Origin: Stenotrophomonas raiganjensis (SeqCode)
GTDB taxonomy: Bacteria; Pseudomonadota; Gammaproteobacteria; Xanthomonadales; Xanthomonadaceae
Reading direction: 5' to 3'
DNA: 64,000 bases
Assembly (NCBI RefSeq): GCF_030658505.1
Contig: NZ_JAUTXR010000181.1
Span: 1 to 64,000 of the forward strand
Positions 53,278 through 64,000 of this stretch are shown one piece after another (position 1 is the first letter of the stretch; every line of letters begins with the position of its first letter). The notes under the pieces are model-generated. The model was not told where the DNA came from. It worked only from the letters and a program-made list of their open reading frames with translations, and made no database searches. The position numbers and the translations under genes are program-made.

Positions 53278-54054
53278 ATGGACCCGATCACACCGCCGCC
53301 GCGTTCGCGCACGATTTACCTGCTGCCCAACCTGTTCACCACCGCCGGCCTGTTTGCCGGCTTCTACGCGATCATCGCCGCAGCCAACGGGGATTTCGTC
53401 AATGCCAGCATTGCCGTGTTCGTGGCGGCGGTCATGGATGGCCTGGACGGGCGCGTAGCGCGCCTGACCGGCACCAGCAGCGAATTCGGTGTCCAGTACG
53501 ACTCGCTGGCCGACCTGGTCAGCTTCGGCATGGCCCCGGCGCTGGTGATGTACCACTGGTCGCTGTCGTGGCTGAAATTCGATGACCCGTTGCTTGGCCG
53601 TGTCGGCTGGGCGGTGGCGTTCCTGTACGCCGCCTGCGCGGCGCTGCGCCTGGCCCGTTTCAATACCCAGGTGGCGGTGGTCGACAAGCGTTGGTTCGTT
53701 GGCCTGGCCAGCCCGGCTGCGGCCGGCCTGATGATGTCCTTTGTCTGGGCCTTCGCCGATGGCAACCTGGGCTGGGACGGCAACCAGCTGCGCTACGTGG
53801 CACTGGCGGTGACGATCGTCGCCGCACTGCTGATGGTCAGCCGCATCCGTTTCTGGAGCTTCAAGGGCGGTGCCGCCAAGGGCACCCGCTCCGACCGCGT
53901 GCCGTTCCTGGTGCTGGCGCTGGTGCCGGTGGCGATTGCCATCGCGGTCATTGATCTGCCGCGCGTGCTGTTCGCGGTGGGCATCCTGTACGCCTTGTCC
54001 GGCCCGGTGATGTGGGCCGTGCAGCGCCTGCGCAAGAAGCCCGAGGCCGCGTGA
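53278..54054 (+). CDS. pssA: CDP-diacylglycerol--serine O-phosphatidyltransferase
   Basis: A 258-residue inner-membrane enzyme making phosphatidylserine, precursor of phosphatidylethanolamine. The CDP-alcohol motif DGLDGRVARLTGT...FGVQYDSLADLVSFG (DG..AR...G...D...D) is complete; about eight helices are predicted. This is the type II, integral-membrane form rather than the soluble PssA of E. coli. A GTGA overlap links it to the next gene. Confidence 0.94.
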   Translation: MDPITPPPRSRTIYLLPNLFTTAGLFAGFYAIIAAANGDFVNASIAVFVAAVMDGLDGRVARLTGTSSEFGVQYDSLADLVSFGMAPALVMYHWSLSWLKFDDPLLGRVGWAVAFLYAACAALRLARFNTQVAVVDKRWFVGLASPAAAGLMMSFVWAFADGNLGWDGNQLRYVALAVTIVAALLMVSRIRFWSFKGGAAKGTRSDRVPFLVLALVPVAIAIAVIDLPRVLFAVGILYALSGPVMWAVQRLRKKPEAA

Positions 54055-54560
54055 GCCAGGACCTGCCCGTGCTGTGGTCACCGGCCCAGCAGGCCTGGCT
54101 GCAGGCCATGGGCTATACCGTGTACCACGACGGCCAGCTGGCCGCCGAACTGGACGCCGCGCTGCAGTTGAGCGTGGCCGAAGCCGAGGTGGCTGCCGCG
54201 CCCGCAGCGGAGCCGACGCGGGCGCGAACCGCACCCGTACGCGAACACCCGGCCGAAACCACGCCGGTGCCCCGTCAGGAACGCCCGGTGCCGCCGCGTC
54301 GCGAGACGCCGGTCACCGCACCGGATACCGCGCCCGCCTCCGGCCGTGCGCTACCGGGTGGCAATGCCCGGCAACCGGTGGTGCGCTTGCCGGATCGCCT
54401 GCAGATCGCTTTGCTGCGTGCGTCCGGCTGCAATCCCAATGATCCCGCCACACAGGCGCTGATGGACAGCTGGCCGCTGGACCGGCTTCGCCAGGACCCC
54501 GCCGCCAAGCGCGCGCTGTGGCCGCAGCTGCGTGCCCTGCGCAAGCGGGGCACGCCATGA
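54051..54560 (+). CDS. HolD-like protein (possible DNA polymerase III psi subunit)
   Basis: A 169-residue protein in three parts. The N-terminus (SPAQQAWLQAMGYTVYHDG) recalls the clamp-loader-facing part of HolD, a Pro/Ala/Arg/Glu-rich spacer runs from about 55 to 110, and the C-terminal 60 residues (LQIALLRASGC...LDRLRQDPAAKRALWPQLRAL) resemble the E. coli HolD end (LRANPTARAALWQQI). It lies directly before rimI, as holD does in E. coli. The resemblance is short and the spacer unusual. The GTG at 54051 overlaps the pssA stop; no closer ATG fits. Confidence 0.55.
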   Translation: MSQDLPVLWSPAQQAWLQAMGYTVYHDGQLAAELDAALQLSVAEAEVAAAPAAEPTRARTAPVREHPAETTPVPRQERPVPPRRETPVTAPDTAPASGRALPGGNARQPVVRLPDRLQIALLRASGCNPNDPATQALMDSWPLDRLRQDPAAKRALWPQLRALRKRGTP

Positions 54561-55054
54561 GTGCGGTCAGGCAGCCCGGTCCCACCAGCCTGCGCGCATT
54601 GCGCGAGAGCGATCTGAACGCGGTGATGGCGATTGAAGTGCGTGGCTATCCGTTCCCGTGGACCCGTGGCATCTTCGTCGACTGCCTGCGCGCGGGCTAT
54701 CCAGGCCTGGCCATGGAGCGCGATGGCCAGCTGATCGGCTATGGCGTGCTCAGCATCGCGGCCGATGAGGCGCATGTGCTCAACATCTGCATCGACCCGC
54801 TGGCGCAGTCGCGTGGGCTGGGGCGTCAGCTGCTGCGCGCGCTGGTGCAGCTGGCCAGCGGCCGCGGCGCGCAGCGCGTGTTCCTGGAAGTGCGGCCGTC
54901 CAACACGCCGGCGCTGGCGCTGTACCACAGCGAAGGCTTCAATGAGATCGGCCGCCGTCCGCGCTACTACCCGGCGGCACAGGGCCGCGAAGACGCTCTG
55001 GTGATGGCGATCGAACTGGTCGACGGTGACCTGCAGGCGATGCCGCCGCTGTAG
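54557..55054 (+). CDS. rimI: Ribosomal protein S18 alanine N-acetyltransferase
   Basis: A 165-residue GNAT enzyme. LRALRESDLNAVMAIEVRGYPFPWT is the typical RimI start, VLNICIDPLAQSRGLGRQLL the acetyl-CoA pyrophosphate loop, and RVFLEVRPSNTPALALYHSEGF the last conserved segment. It acetylates the N-terminus of ribosomal protein S18. The start overlaps the HolD-like gene by ATGA. Confidence 0.93.
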   Translation: MSAVRQPGPTSLRALRESDLNAVMAIEVRGYPFPWTRGIFVDCLRAGYPGLAMERDGQLIGYGVLSIAADEAHVLNICIDPLAQSRGLGRQLLRALVQLASGRGAQRVFLEVRPSNTPALALYHSEGFNEIGRRPRYYPAAQGREDALVMAIELVDGDLQAMPPL

Positions 55055-55063
55055 CGGAGAAGG

Positions 55064-55114
55064 GTTGCCGGCCAGCGGCCGGCACTACCGGTAGGTGCCA
55101 ACCTTGGTTGGCAC
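55064..55114. repeat. Head-to-head SMAG/REP palindromes after rimI
   Basis: One unit (55064-55088, complement reads GTAGTGCCGGCCGC...) faces a second unit GTAGGTGCCAACC-TT-GGTTGGCAC (55091-55114). They fill the convergent rimI/EamA junction. Confidence 0.85.
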
Positions 55115-55121
55115 GCTTTCT

Positions 55122-55943
55122 TCACGCCATCCGCAGCGCAAGCACCCCACCCACAATCAATGCCGCGGCCAGCCAACGCGCACGCGGGATCCGCTCGCGC
55201 AGCAGGAACACCGAGATCAGCAACGCGAACAGGATCGACGATTCGCGCAGCGCCGAGACCATTGCCACCGGTGCCTGGGTCATCGCCCACAGGGCCATTG
55301 CGTAGGAGGCCGTGGTGCCGACACCGCCGGCCAGGCCGAGTGGCCAGTGCTGGCGGGCATAGGCCAGCACCGCGCCCCGCCGGGTGTACAGCGCCCACAG
55401 CGGCAGTGGAATGCCCGACAGCAGGAACAACCACAGCGTGTAGCTGAGCGCACTGCCGGACTGGCGCGCGCCCTGCGCATCGACCACGGTGTAGGTGGCG
55501 ATCATCGCCGCGGTCAGCAGCGGCAGGCGCAGCTGTCCACCGCGCGCGCCCAGTGCCATGCACAGGATGCCGGCGCTCACCAGCACCACACCCAACCATG
55601 CGGCTGGGGGCAGCCGCTCGCCCAGCAGCGTGCCGGCCAGCGCGACCAGGATCGGCGCGCTGCCCCGCATCAGTGGATAGGCCAGGCTCATGTCGACCTG
55701 CTGGTAGCAGCGTGCCACCAGGCCGTAGTAGGTCACCTGCAGCAGCACGGATGCAGCCAACCAGGGCCAGCTGTGCGCGGCCGGGAACGGCAGGAAGGGC
55801 AGGGCGGCTGCCGACAGCAGCGAGGCGCTGCCGGTGACCAGCACGGTGCCGAGGAACTTGTCCGGCCCGCGTTTGACGATCGCATTCCAGCTGGCGTGCA
55901 GGGCCGCAGCCGCGAGGACCAGCAGGAAGATGGAAAGAGGCAT
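55122..55943 (-). CDS. EamA family (drug/metabolite superfamily) transporter
   Basis: A 273-residue inner-membrane protein with ten helices in two EamA repeats (first ALHASWNAIVKRG, second TYTVVDAQGARQ). It probably moves a small metabolite, but no substrate can be read. The family also includes lipid-linked sugar flippases, yet the gene lies far from the glycan loci. The ATG at 55943 gives the common start of the family; GGAAAGAGG surrounds that start on the opposite strand only. Confidence 0.8.
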   Translation of the reverse strand: MPLSIFLLVLAAAALHASWNAIVKRGPDKFLGTVLVTGSASLLSAAALPFLPFPAAHSWPWLAASVLLQVTYYGLVARCYQQVDMSLAYPLMRGSAPILVALAGTLLGERLPPAAWLGVVLVSAGILCMALGARGGQLRLPLLTAAMIATYTVVDAQGARQSGSALSYTLWLFLLSGIPLPLWALYTRRGAVLAYARQHWPLGLAGGVGTTASYAMALWAMTQAPVAMVSALRESSILFALLISVFLLRERIPRARWLAAALIVGGVLALRMA

Positions 55944-55969
55944 CGGGCGATGATGCCATGCCGGGAAAT

Positions 55970-55998
55970 GGAAACGCCGGGCAATGCCCGGCGTTTCC
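55970..55998. repeat. Hairpin behind valS
   Basis: GGAAACGCCGGGC-AAT-GCCCGGCGTTTCC is a 13-bp palindrome on the downstream side of valS, probably a terminator or REP-type element. Confidence 0.7.
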
Positions 55999-56035
55999 GA
56001 TTCCGCTTGGGTGGGTACCAACCTCTCCCGCCGTG

Positions 56036-56059
56036 GTAGGTGCCAACCGTGGTTGGCAC
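56036..56059. repeat. SMAG/REP palindrome behind valS
   Basis: GTAGGTGCCAACC-GT-GGTTGGCAC, the same unit as 55091-55114 with a different loop. Confidence 0.8.
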
Positions 56060-56075
56060 GCACCAGAGCGCGGCG

Positions 56076-58904
<2,829 letters not shown>

Positions 58905-58937
58905 GCGGGGGAACCGGTAATCAAGGCGGAAGGGAGA

Positions 58938-59129
58938 TCAGCGCGACCCGAGGGCGCGCCGGATCTTCTGGTCGGTGTGGTACTGGCTGACCGCGTAGGC
59001 GGCCCAGATCGCGGCGGGCAGCCAGCCGATCAGGGTGATCTGCAGGATCAGGCAGACGATGCCGGCCAGCGGCCGGCCGATGGTGAAGAAGGACAGCCAG
59101 GGAAGAATCAGGGCGATCAGCAGGCGCAT
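58938..59129 (-). CDS. YqaE/Pmp3 family small membrane protein
   Basis: A 63-residue protein with two helices (LLIALILPWLSFFTIG and IVCLILQITLIGWLPAAIWAAYAV) that matches the PMP3/YqaE family. Such proteins are linked to membrane potential and stress, without a known reaction. GAGGA precedes the ATG. It lies between holC and valS with short gaps, so it is in the same operon. Confidence 0.85.
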   Translation of the reverse strand: MRLLIALILPWLSFFTIGRPLAGIVCLILQITLIGWLPAAIWAAYAVSQYHTDQKIRRALGSR

Positions 59130-59149
59130 CAAGGGGGTCCTCGCTGGAC

Positions 59150-59575
59150 TTACATGTCGTGCTTGTTCAGGTCGTAACCGGCGGCCTTGTACTGGCGCCA
59201 GCGTTCGCGCAGCGGTTCGCGCGCGTCCGGATCGGCCGGGACCACTTCCAGCACGCGCTCGCACTGGCCCAGCCAGGGGGCGTCGCGCAGGTTGATCACC
59301 AGCGGGCGCGCCGGTGCCTCGGTGCCGGGCACCGCGATCAGCACCAGCGCCTCTTCCTCGTCCATGTCCTCGCCGGCGATCTGGTGCGGGATGTAGGCAT
59401 CGTCGTCGAACGCCCACAGCAGCTCGTCCAGCTCCTCGGCCTGGGCCTGGTCACGGGCCAGCACCAGGGTGAACAACCCGGCGTCGTTGGCCTTGCGCGC
59501 CAGCTCGCAGACCAGGCGCAGCGGCTCGGTCAGGAAGCGGGGCTTGGCGATCAGGTAGAAGTCGGCGCGGGGCAT
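59150..59575 (-). CDS. holC: DNA polymerase III chi subunit
   Basis: A 141-residue subunit linking the clamp loader to SSB. The sequence opens ADFYLIAKPRFLTEPLRLVCELARKA and contains LLWAFDDDAYIPHQI and the C-terminal RWRQYKAAGYDLNKHDM, all typical of HolC. It lies between pepA and valS, the usual place. Its partner psi may be the HolD-like protein at 54051-54560. Confidence 0.95.
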   Translation of the reverse strand: MPRADFYLIAKPRFLTEPLRLVCELARKANDAGLFTLVLARDQAQAEELDELLWAFDDDAYIPHQIAGEDMDEEEALVLIAVPGTEAPARPLVINLRDAPWLGQCERVLEVVPADPDAREPLRERWRQYKAAGYDLNKHDM

Positions 59576-59657
59576 GGCAGGATCCGGGTCAGGCAGGGGC
59601 CCGGTGCTGCCGGGCGAGGCCCCGGCCGGCGGGGGCCGGCCAGGGTCGGGTACGGCA

Positions 59658-61136
59658 TCAGGCGCGGGCAGCCTGGTCCAGCAGCCACTGGCTCAGCAGG
59701 CCGACCGGGCGGCCGGTGGCCATGCCACGCTTGCCTTCATCGCTGGCCACGCCGGCGATGTCCAAGTGGGCCCAGCGCTGGCCTTCGGCGAAGCGCGACA
59801 GGAAGCAGCCGGCGGTGATCGCACCGGCCCAGCGGCCACCGATGTTGTAGACGTCGGCGAAGGTCGAATCCAGCATCGGCTGATACTCGTCCCACAGGGG
59901 CAGGCGCCAGGCGCGGTCGAACACGTGCTCGCCTGCGGCCAGCAGCTCGTTGGCCAGGTCGTCGTGCTTGCTCATCAGGCCGGCGGTCTGGTGGCCCAGG
60001 GCGACCATGCAGGCACCGGTCAGGGTGGCGACGTCGACCAGCGCGGCCGGCTCGAAGCGCTGCGCGTAGGTCAGCGCGTCGCACAGGATCAGGCGGCCTT
60101 CGGCGTCGGTGTTGCCCACTTCGATGGTCTTGCCCGACATCGAAGTGATCACGTCGGACGGACGGTAGGCGTTGCCGTCGATGGCGTTTTCAACGGCCGG
60201 CACCACCACGACGAGGTTCAGCGGCAGCTTGGCCTTGACTGCGGCGACGAAGGTGCCGATGACGTTGGCGCCACCGCACATGTCGTACTTCATTTCCTCG
60301 ATGCCGCCCTGGGTCTTCAGGTTGACGCCACCGGTATCGAAGGTGATGCCCTTGCCGACCAGCACGTACGGCTTGGCGTCGCCGCCATTGTTCCACTTCA
60401 GCACCACCAGACGCGGGCGGTTGGCCGAGCCACGGGCCACGGCCAGCAGCGAACCCATGCCCAGCGCTTCCATCTGGTGCTCGTCGAGGATCTCGGCTTC
60501 GGCACCGTCGTGCTCGCCGGCGAACTTCACGCCCACTTCGGCCAGGTAGGCCGGGGTGCAGTAGTTCGGCGGCAGGTTGCCCAGCTCGCGGGCGAACTCG
60601 ACACCGGCGGCGATGGCCTGGCCCTGGGCCAGGGCCTGGGCGTCGTCACCGGCAACGGCCAGCTGGGCCAGGCCGGCATCGTCGGCCTTCTTCTTTCCCA
60701 GGGTGGCGGTGTAGCGGTAGGCGGCGTGATCGGCGGCGATCACCGCCTGGCGGATCGCCCAGGCCGCGTCGCGGTCCTTGATGGCCACTTCGGACAGGGT
60801 GAACAGTGCGCTGCGGGTTGCGCCGGCCTTCAGCGCGCGCACGGCGTCGCCGATGGCCTTCAGGTACTGCGGCACGCCGAAGCGGGCAGCTTCGCCGAGG
60901 CCGATCACCAGCACGCGCGGGGCGGTCACGCCCGGCAGGTCGTGCAGCAGGGTGGTGGCGCCGGTCTTGCCGGACAGGTCGCCGCGCTGGGCCAGGGCGG
61001 CCAGGCGGCCACCACTGGCAGCGTCCAGGGCCTGCGCGGCCGGGGTCAGGGTATGGTCGGCATACGCGCCGACCACCACGCAATCAACGGTGGCGGCGGC
61101 CGGAGCAACGTGGTTCAGGGTGAATTCGAGGGCCAT
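59658..61136 (-). CDS. pepA: Leucyl aminopeptidase
   Basis: A 492-residue M17 metallopeptidase. [15 protein letters not shown] provides metal ligands, and [14 protein letters not shown] is the PepA signature with the second metal site. The N-terminal regulatory/DNA-binding domain is present (residues 1-170), so a second role as a DNA-binding protein, known for E. coli PepA, is possible. The ATG at 61136 is 104 bases from the divergent lptF. Confidence 0.96.
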   Translation of the reverse strand: MALEFTLNHVAPAAATVDCVVVGAYADHTLTPAAQALDAASGGRLAALAQRGDLSGKTGATTLLHDLPGVTAPRVLVIGLGEAARFGVPQYLKAIGDAVRALKAGATRSALFTLSEVAIKDRDAAWAIRQAVIAADHAAYRYTATLGKKKADDAGLAQLAVAGDDAQALAQGQAIAAGVEFARELGNLPPNYCTPAYLAEVGVKFAGEHDGAEAEILDEHQMEALGMGSLLAVARGSANRPRLVVLKWNNGGDAKPYVLVGKGITFDTGGVNLKTQGGIEEMKYDMCGGANVIGTFVAAVKAKLPLNLVVVVPAVENAIDGNAYRPSDVITSMSGKTIEVGNTDAEGRLILCDALTYAQRFEPAALVDVATLTGACMVALGHQTAGLMSKHDDLANELLAAGEHVFDRAWRLPLWDEYQPMLDSTFADVYNIGGRWAGAITAGCFLSRFAEGQRWAHLDIAGVASDEGKRGMATGRPVGLLSQWLLDQAARA

Positions 61137-61240
61137 TGAGCAGATTCCATTGGCGAGTCCGTACAATCGCAGGCCGTTTACGCCCAGACAGTAGACTGGG
61201 CGGCACCGCGAACGAACCCCAGAGTTTAAACCACCGCCCC

Positions 61241-62323
61241 ATGCTGAAGCTCGACCGATACCTGCTGGGCGATTTCGTCCAGAGTTTCCTGGCTACCCTG
61301 ATCGTCCTGCTGGTGGTCAGCGTGGGCGGCGTGCTGGTGGACATCCTCGGCAACATCGCCGACGGGCGCCTGCCGGCCAAGCTGCTGTTCTCGCAGCTGG
61401 GCCTGCAGTTCATCGCCTACCTGCCGCTGATCCTGCCGCTGGCGCTGATGCTGGGCCTGCTGCTGGCCGTGGCGCGGCTGTACCGCGACTCGGAGATGGC
61501 GGTCATCACCGCGATCGGCGTGGGTCCCAAGCGCCTGCTGCGGCCGCTGCTGATGCTGGTAGTGCCGGTGGTGCTGCTGGTCGGCGCCTGCTCGCTGTGG
61601 CTGGGCCCGTGGGCCGGGCGGGTGGCCGAGCAGATGATCATCGAAGCCAACCGCAGCGTGCTGATGGCCGGCCTCGAGCCGGGCCGCTTCACCCCGCTGC
61701 CCAATGGTGGCGTGGTCTACCTGTCCTCGATCTCGCCCGATGGCACCGAGCTGGGCAAGGTGTTCCTGCAGCGGCAGAAGGATGACCGCCTGGAAGTGGT
61801 GTCGGCCAACAGTGGCCGCATGTTCTTCGAGGGCACCCGCCAGCGCTTCCTGGAGCTGGACGACGGCCACCAGGTGGAAGGCCCGGTGGCCGGCGCGCTG
61901 GATTACCGTCTGGCCACCTTTGCCCGCAACGACGTGGCGCTGCCTGACGGCGCACAGACCCGCACCGAGGACGACCCGGAACTGATGCCGACCCTGAAGC
62001 TGATCGGCGATGAGCGCCCGCAGGCGCAGGCGCAGCTGCACCGCCGTCTGGCACCGCCGCTGATCGCGCTGGCGTTCGCCCTGTTGACCGTGCCGCTGGG
62101 CCGCAGCTCGCCGCGCCAGCAGCGCTACGGCCGCATGATGCTGGCGCTGATGGCCTACATGGTGGGTACCAACCTGATGTTCATCGGCAGCGGCTGGATC
62201 GCCAACGGCAAGATTCCGCCCGCGCTCGGCCTGTGGTGGCTGACCCTGCCGCTGCTGGCGCTGGCGATCTGGATGTATGCACGTGATGGCCGCCTGGGCC
62301 GCTCGAAGGGAGCCCGCGCATGA
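61241..62323 (+). CDS. lptF: LPS export ABC transporter permease LptF
   Basis: A 360-residue inner-membrane permease. [20 protein letters not shown] starts the first helix, [22 protein letters not shown] is the coupling helix loop, and a periplasmic beta-jellyroll (about 140-260) is followed by three more helices. With LptG and LptB it lifts LPS from the inner membrane to the Lpt bridge. A hairpin CGCCCAG/CTGGGCG (61181-61202) lies in the shared upstream gap. Confidence 0.96.
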   Translation: MLKLDRYLLGDFVQSFLATLIVLLVVSVGGVLVDILGNIADGRLPAKLLFSQLGLQFIAYLPLILPLALMLGLLLAVARLYRDSEMAVITAIGVGPKRLLRPLLMLVVPVVLLVGACSLWLGPWAGRVAEQMIIEANRSVLMAGLEPGRFTPLPNGGVVYLSSISPDGTELGKVFLQRQKDDRLEVVSANSGRMFFEGTRQRFLELDDGHQVEGPVAGALDYRLATFARNDVALPDGAQTRTEDDPELMPTLKLIGDERPQAQAQLHRRLAPPLIALAFALLTVPLGRSSPRQQRYGRMMLALMAYMVGTNLMFIGSGWIANGKIPPALGLWWLTLPLLALAIWMYARDGRLGRSKGARA

Positions 62324-63426
62324 GGCTGCGCCCGATGCGTTTCGACCTGTACCTGGGCCAGTCGGTGTTCACCACGGTGCTGCTGACCTGGGCGGTGCTG
62401 GTCGGCCTGGACGTGGTGATGGCGTTTTCCGGCGAGTTCAAGGACATCGGCAAGAACGGCTACACCCTGGGCCATGCCGCCGCGTGGGTGCTGTACACGG
62501 TGCCGCGCCGCGCCTACACGATGTTCCCCACCGCTGCGGTGATCGGTGCGCTGATGGGCCTGGGCCAGCTGGCGGCGACCTCGGAGCTGACCGCGTTGCG
62601 CGCGCTGGGCCTGTCGCGCAAGCGCCTGAGCGTATCGGTGGCGATCGCGCTGTCGCTGTTGACTGCGGTGATGGTGCTCAGCGCCGAGACCCTGGGTCCC
62701 TGGGGCCAGGACCGCGCCGATGCACTGAAGTCCAGCGCCAAGTGGGGGCGGGATATCGCCACCAGCCGCTACTCCGGGCTGTGGGCGCGCGAAGGCGACA
62801 CCTTCCTCAATGCGCAGAGTGGCGAGGAGCAGCTGGTGGGCGACAAGGGGACGCGCCTGATCCTGCGTGACGTGCGCCTGTACCGTATCGCCGAAGACGG
62901 TGGGATCGCGTCGCTGACCCATGCCGACACCGCCGAGCATGACAAGGACGGTTGGGTGCTGACCGGGGTCCGCCGCGATACCTTCGGCGAGCGTTCGGCG
63001 ACCCGCCAGGAAGTCGCGCGCGAGCCGTGGAACTCGAAGCTGGACGCGGCCGCATTGGCTACCGGCATCGCCAAGCCACGCAACCTCAGCGTGGCCGAAC
63101 TCAGCACCAGCATCGCCTACCGCCAGCGCAACGGTCTGGATGCGCGCGATTTCGAGGATGTGTACTGGAGTCGCTGGTTCTACCCGGTGAACGTGCTGGC
63201 GCTGTGCCTGGCGGCGGTGCCGTTCGCGTTCGGATCACTGCGCAGCGGCGGCATGGGCAAGCGCCTGTTCCTGGGCATCCTGTTCGCACTGGGCTTCTGG
63301 CTGCTGCAGCTGTTCTTCGGCCGCATGGCCGGCGCGTTGAAGTTCGACTACCGCATCGCCTATGCGTTGCCCCCGATCGTGATGCTGGCGGTGTCCGGGC
63401 TGCTGTTCCGGCGAAAATCGGGGTGA
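62320..63426 (+). CDS. lptG: LPS export ABC transporter permease LptG
   Basis: A 368-residue partner of LptF with the same layout: helices 1-3, a periplasmic jellyroll (about 140-265) and helices 4-6. FDLYLGQSVFTTVLLTW, TSELTALRALGLSRKRL and the LFFGRMAGALK end segment are typical. The ATG overlaps the lptF stop (ATGA). It exports the LPS, including the O-antigen made by the genes at 11289-29023. Confidence 0.96.
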   Translation: MRLRPMRFDLYLGQSVFTTVLLTWAVLVGLDVVMAFSGEFKDIGKNGYTLGHAAAWVLYTVPRRAYTMFPTAAVIGALMGLGQLAATSELTALRALGLSRKRLSVSVAIALSLLTAVMVLSAETLGPWGQDRADALKSSAKWGRDIATSRYSGLWAREGDTFLNAQSGEEQLVGDKGTRLILRDVRLYRIAEDGGIASLTHADTAEHDKDGWVLTGVRRDTFGERSATRQEVAREPWNSKLDAAALATGIAKPRNLSVAELSTSIAYRQRNGLDARDFEDVYWSRWFYPVNVLALCLAAVPFAFGSLRSGGMGKRLFLGILFALGFWLLQLFFGRMAGALKFDYRIAYALPPIVMLAVSGLLFRRKSG

Positions 63427-63431
63427 CTCCT

Positions 63432-63458
63432 GGAGCCGGGCCAGTGCCCGGCTCCTTT
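63432..63458 (+). terminator. Hairpin behind lptG
   Basis: GGAGCCGGGC (63432-63441) pairs with GCCCGGCTCC (63446-63455), followed by TTTCC. A weak intrinsic terminator. Confidence 0.6.
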
Positions 63459-63510
63459 CCACGAGGCCGGGCGGGTGTCCGGCTGCTTTCCTTCACCTTC
63501 AAGGACGAAC

Positions 63511-64000
63511 ATGAATTACCGTTACTTGCTGCCGTGCATTGCGGCTGTACTGCTTTCAGCGGGCTGCAGCCGATCCCCCGTCGACTTCGAGATCGACAAC
63601 CCGACCGATGCGCCGGTGACCCTGTCGATCGATGATCAGCAGCACGTCATCGCGCCGCACACTGCGGTACCCATCAGCCTGGAACCCGGCCAGTACCGCC
63701 TGCAGAGCGAGAAGATCGGCAAGGTGCGCATGGTGGTCTATGCCGGCGGCAACGGCGGCCTGATCAACCCGACGCTGGGCGAGTACGTGATCGTCACCGA
63801 GCAGTACGTCACCAGCAAGACCAACTCCGGTGGCCTGGCGTCGAAAGTCGAGCTGAATGATGTGGAAATCGAAGGGCCGTATGTGAAGGCGACCGGCCTG
63901 TTGATTCCACGTCGCTGGGACGTGGGCCTGCTCGGCGAGCTGCCGAACATGGTGGTGTCCAACAGCCCGGATACTTCCTCCGATTACCGGAGCAAGCTCT
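63511..64000 (+). CDS. Putative lipoprotein, cut by the window end
   Basis: The first 163 codons of a gene that continues past 64000. A lipoprotein signal (MNYRYLLPCIAAVLLSAGCS) has its lipobox cysteine at residue 19. The following domain begins VDFEIDNPTDAPVTLSID and is beta-rich, resembling domains found in small outer-membrane lipoproteins. AAGGA lies before the ATG. I do not recognise a family. Confidence 0.75.
   Translation, partial: MNYRYLLPCIAAVLLSAGCSRSPVDFEIDNPTDAPVTLSIDDQQHVIAPHTAVPISLEPGQYRLQSEKIGKVRMVVYAGGNGGLINPTLGEYVIVTEQYVTSKTNSGGLASKVELNDVEIEGPYVKATGLLIPRRWDVGLLGELPNMVVSNSPDTSSDYRSKL

Noticed and set aside
61137..61240. Sigma-70 promoters in the pepA/lptF divergent gap
   Set aside because: A TACAAT is present near 61162, but no -35 box stands at an acceptable distance, so I did not list it.

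Overview
This window is chromosomal DNA from a high-GC gammaproteobacterium of the Xanthomonadaceae, most likely the Stenotrophomonas maltophilia complex. Three things point there. An O-antigen locus sits between a metB-type gene and the etf genes and is followed by rmlBACD and xanB/xanA, the arrangement known from Xanthomonas and Stenotrophomonas. Convergent gene junctions carry many short GTAG-headed palindromes of the SMAG/REP kind. The housekeeping pairs (FAH-maiA, UdgX with its radical-SAM partner, valS-holC-pepA divergent from lptFG) also fit. I saw no tRNA, rRNA, CRISPR array, insertion sequence or phage gene.

Layout. 1-660 is a repeat-rich non-coding stretch. 661-2333 carries the last two steps of tyrosine (homogentisate) breakdown. 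2367-5127 is a UdgX-type uracil-DNA glycosylase and its radical-SAM partner. 5257-6384 is pilU. 6482-8313 holds a DUF4398/OmpA pair and a small YdcH-type protein. 8614-11292 encodes transsulfuration enzymes (cystathionine beta-synthase and a MetB-like gamma-lyase/synthase).

The variable surface-glycan locus runs from 11289 to 29023 in two opposed operons. The plus-strand operon (11289-18921) has the ABC exporter Wzm/Wzt, an acyltransferase, a methyltransferase with a coiled-coil tail and two glycosyltransferases, one of them a large repeat-GT2-GT4 fusion. The minus-strand operon (29023-18963) has ten tightly packed genes: a polyprenyl-phosphate glycosyltransferase, a WecD-like N-acyltransferase, an acyl carrier protein, a FabG-type reductase, an acyl-AMP ligase, LuxE- and LuxC-like proteins, a four-helix flippase-like protein, the RffA (WecE) aminotransferase and a large multi-pass membrane protein. 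Read together they look like a pathway that makes an N-acylated 4-amino-4,6-dideoxy sugar, loads it on a lipid carrier, flips it and attaches it to a glycan in the periplasm. This is the most interesting part of the window.

29179-37368 supplies etfBA, the dTDP-rhamnose genes rmlBACD (RmlA/B also make the substrate of RffA) and xanB/xanA. 37465-45185 has an SNF2 helicase, succinyl-CoA:3-ketoacid CoA transferase, a giant RgpF-HAD fusion that probably also belongs to glycan synthesis, and AlkB. 45230-48748 is an Mla/MCE-type lipid transport operon. 48841-55943 carries a ThrE-type exporter, an H-NS family protein, proS, pssA, a HolD-like protein, rimI and an EamA transporter. 56076-61136 is valS-yqaE-holC-pepA, and 61241-63426 is lptFG, which exports LPS. 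The window ends inside a lipoprotein gene.
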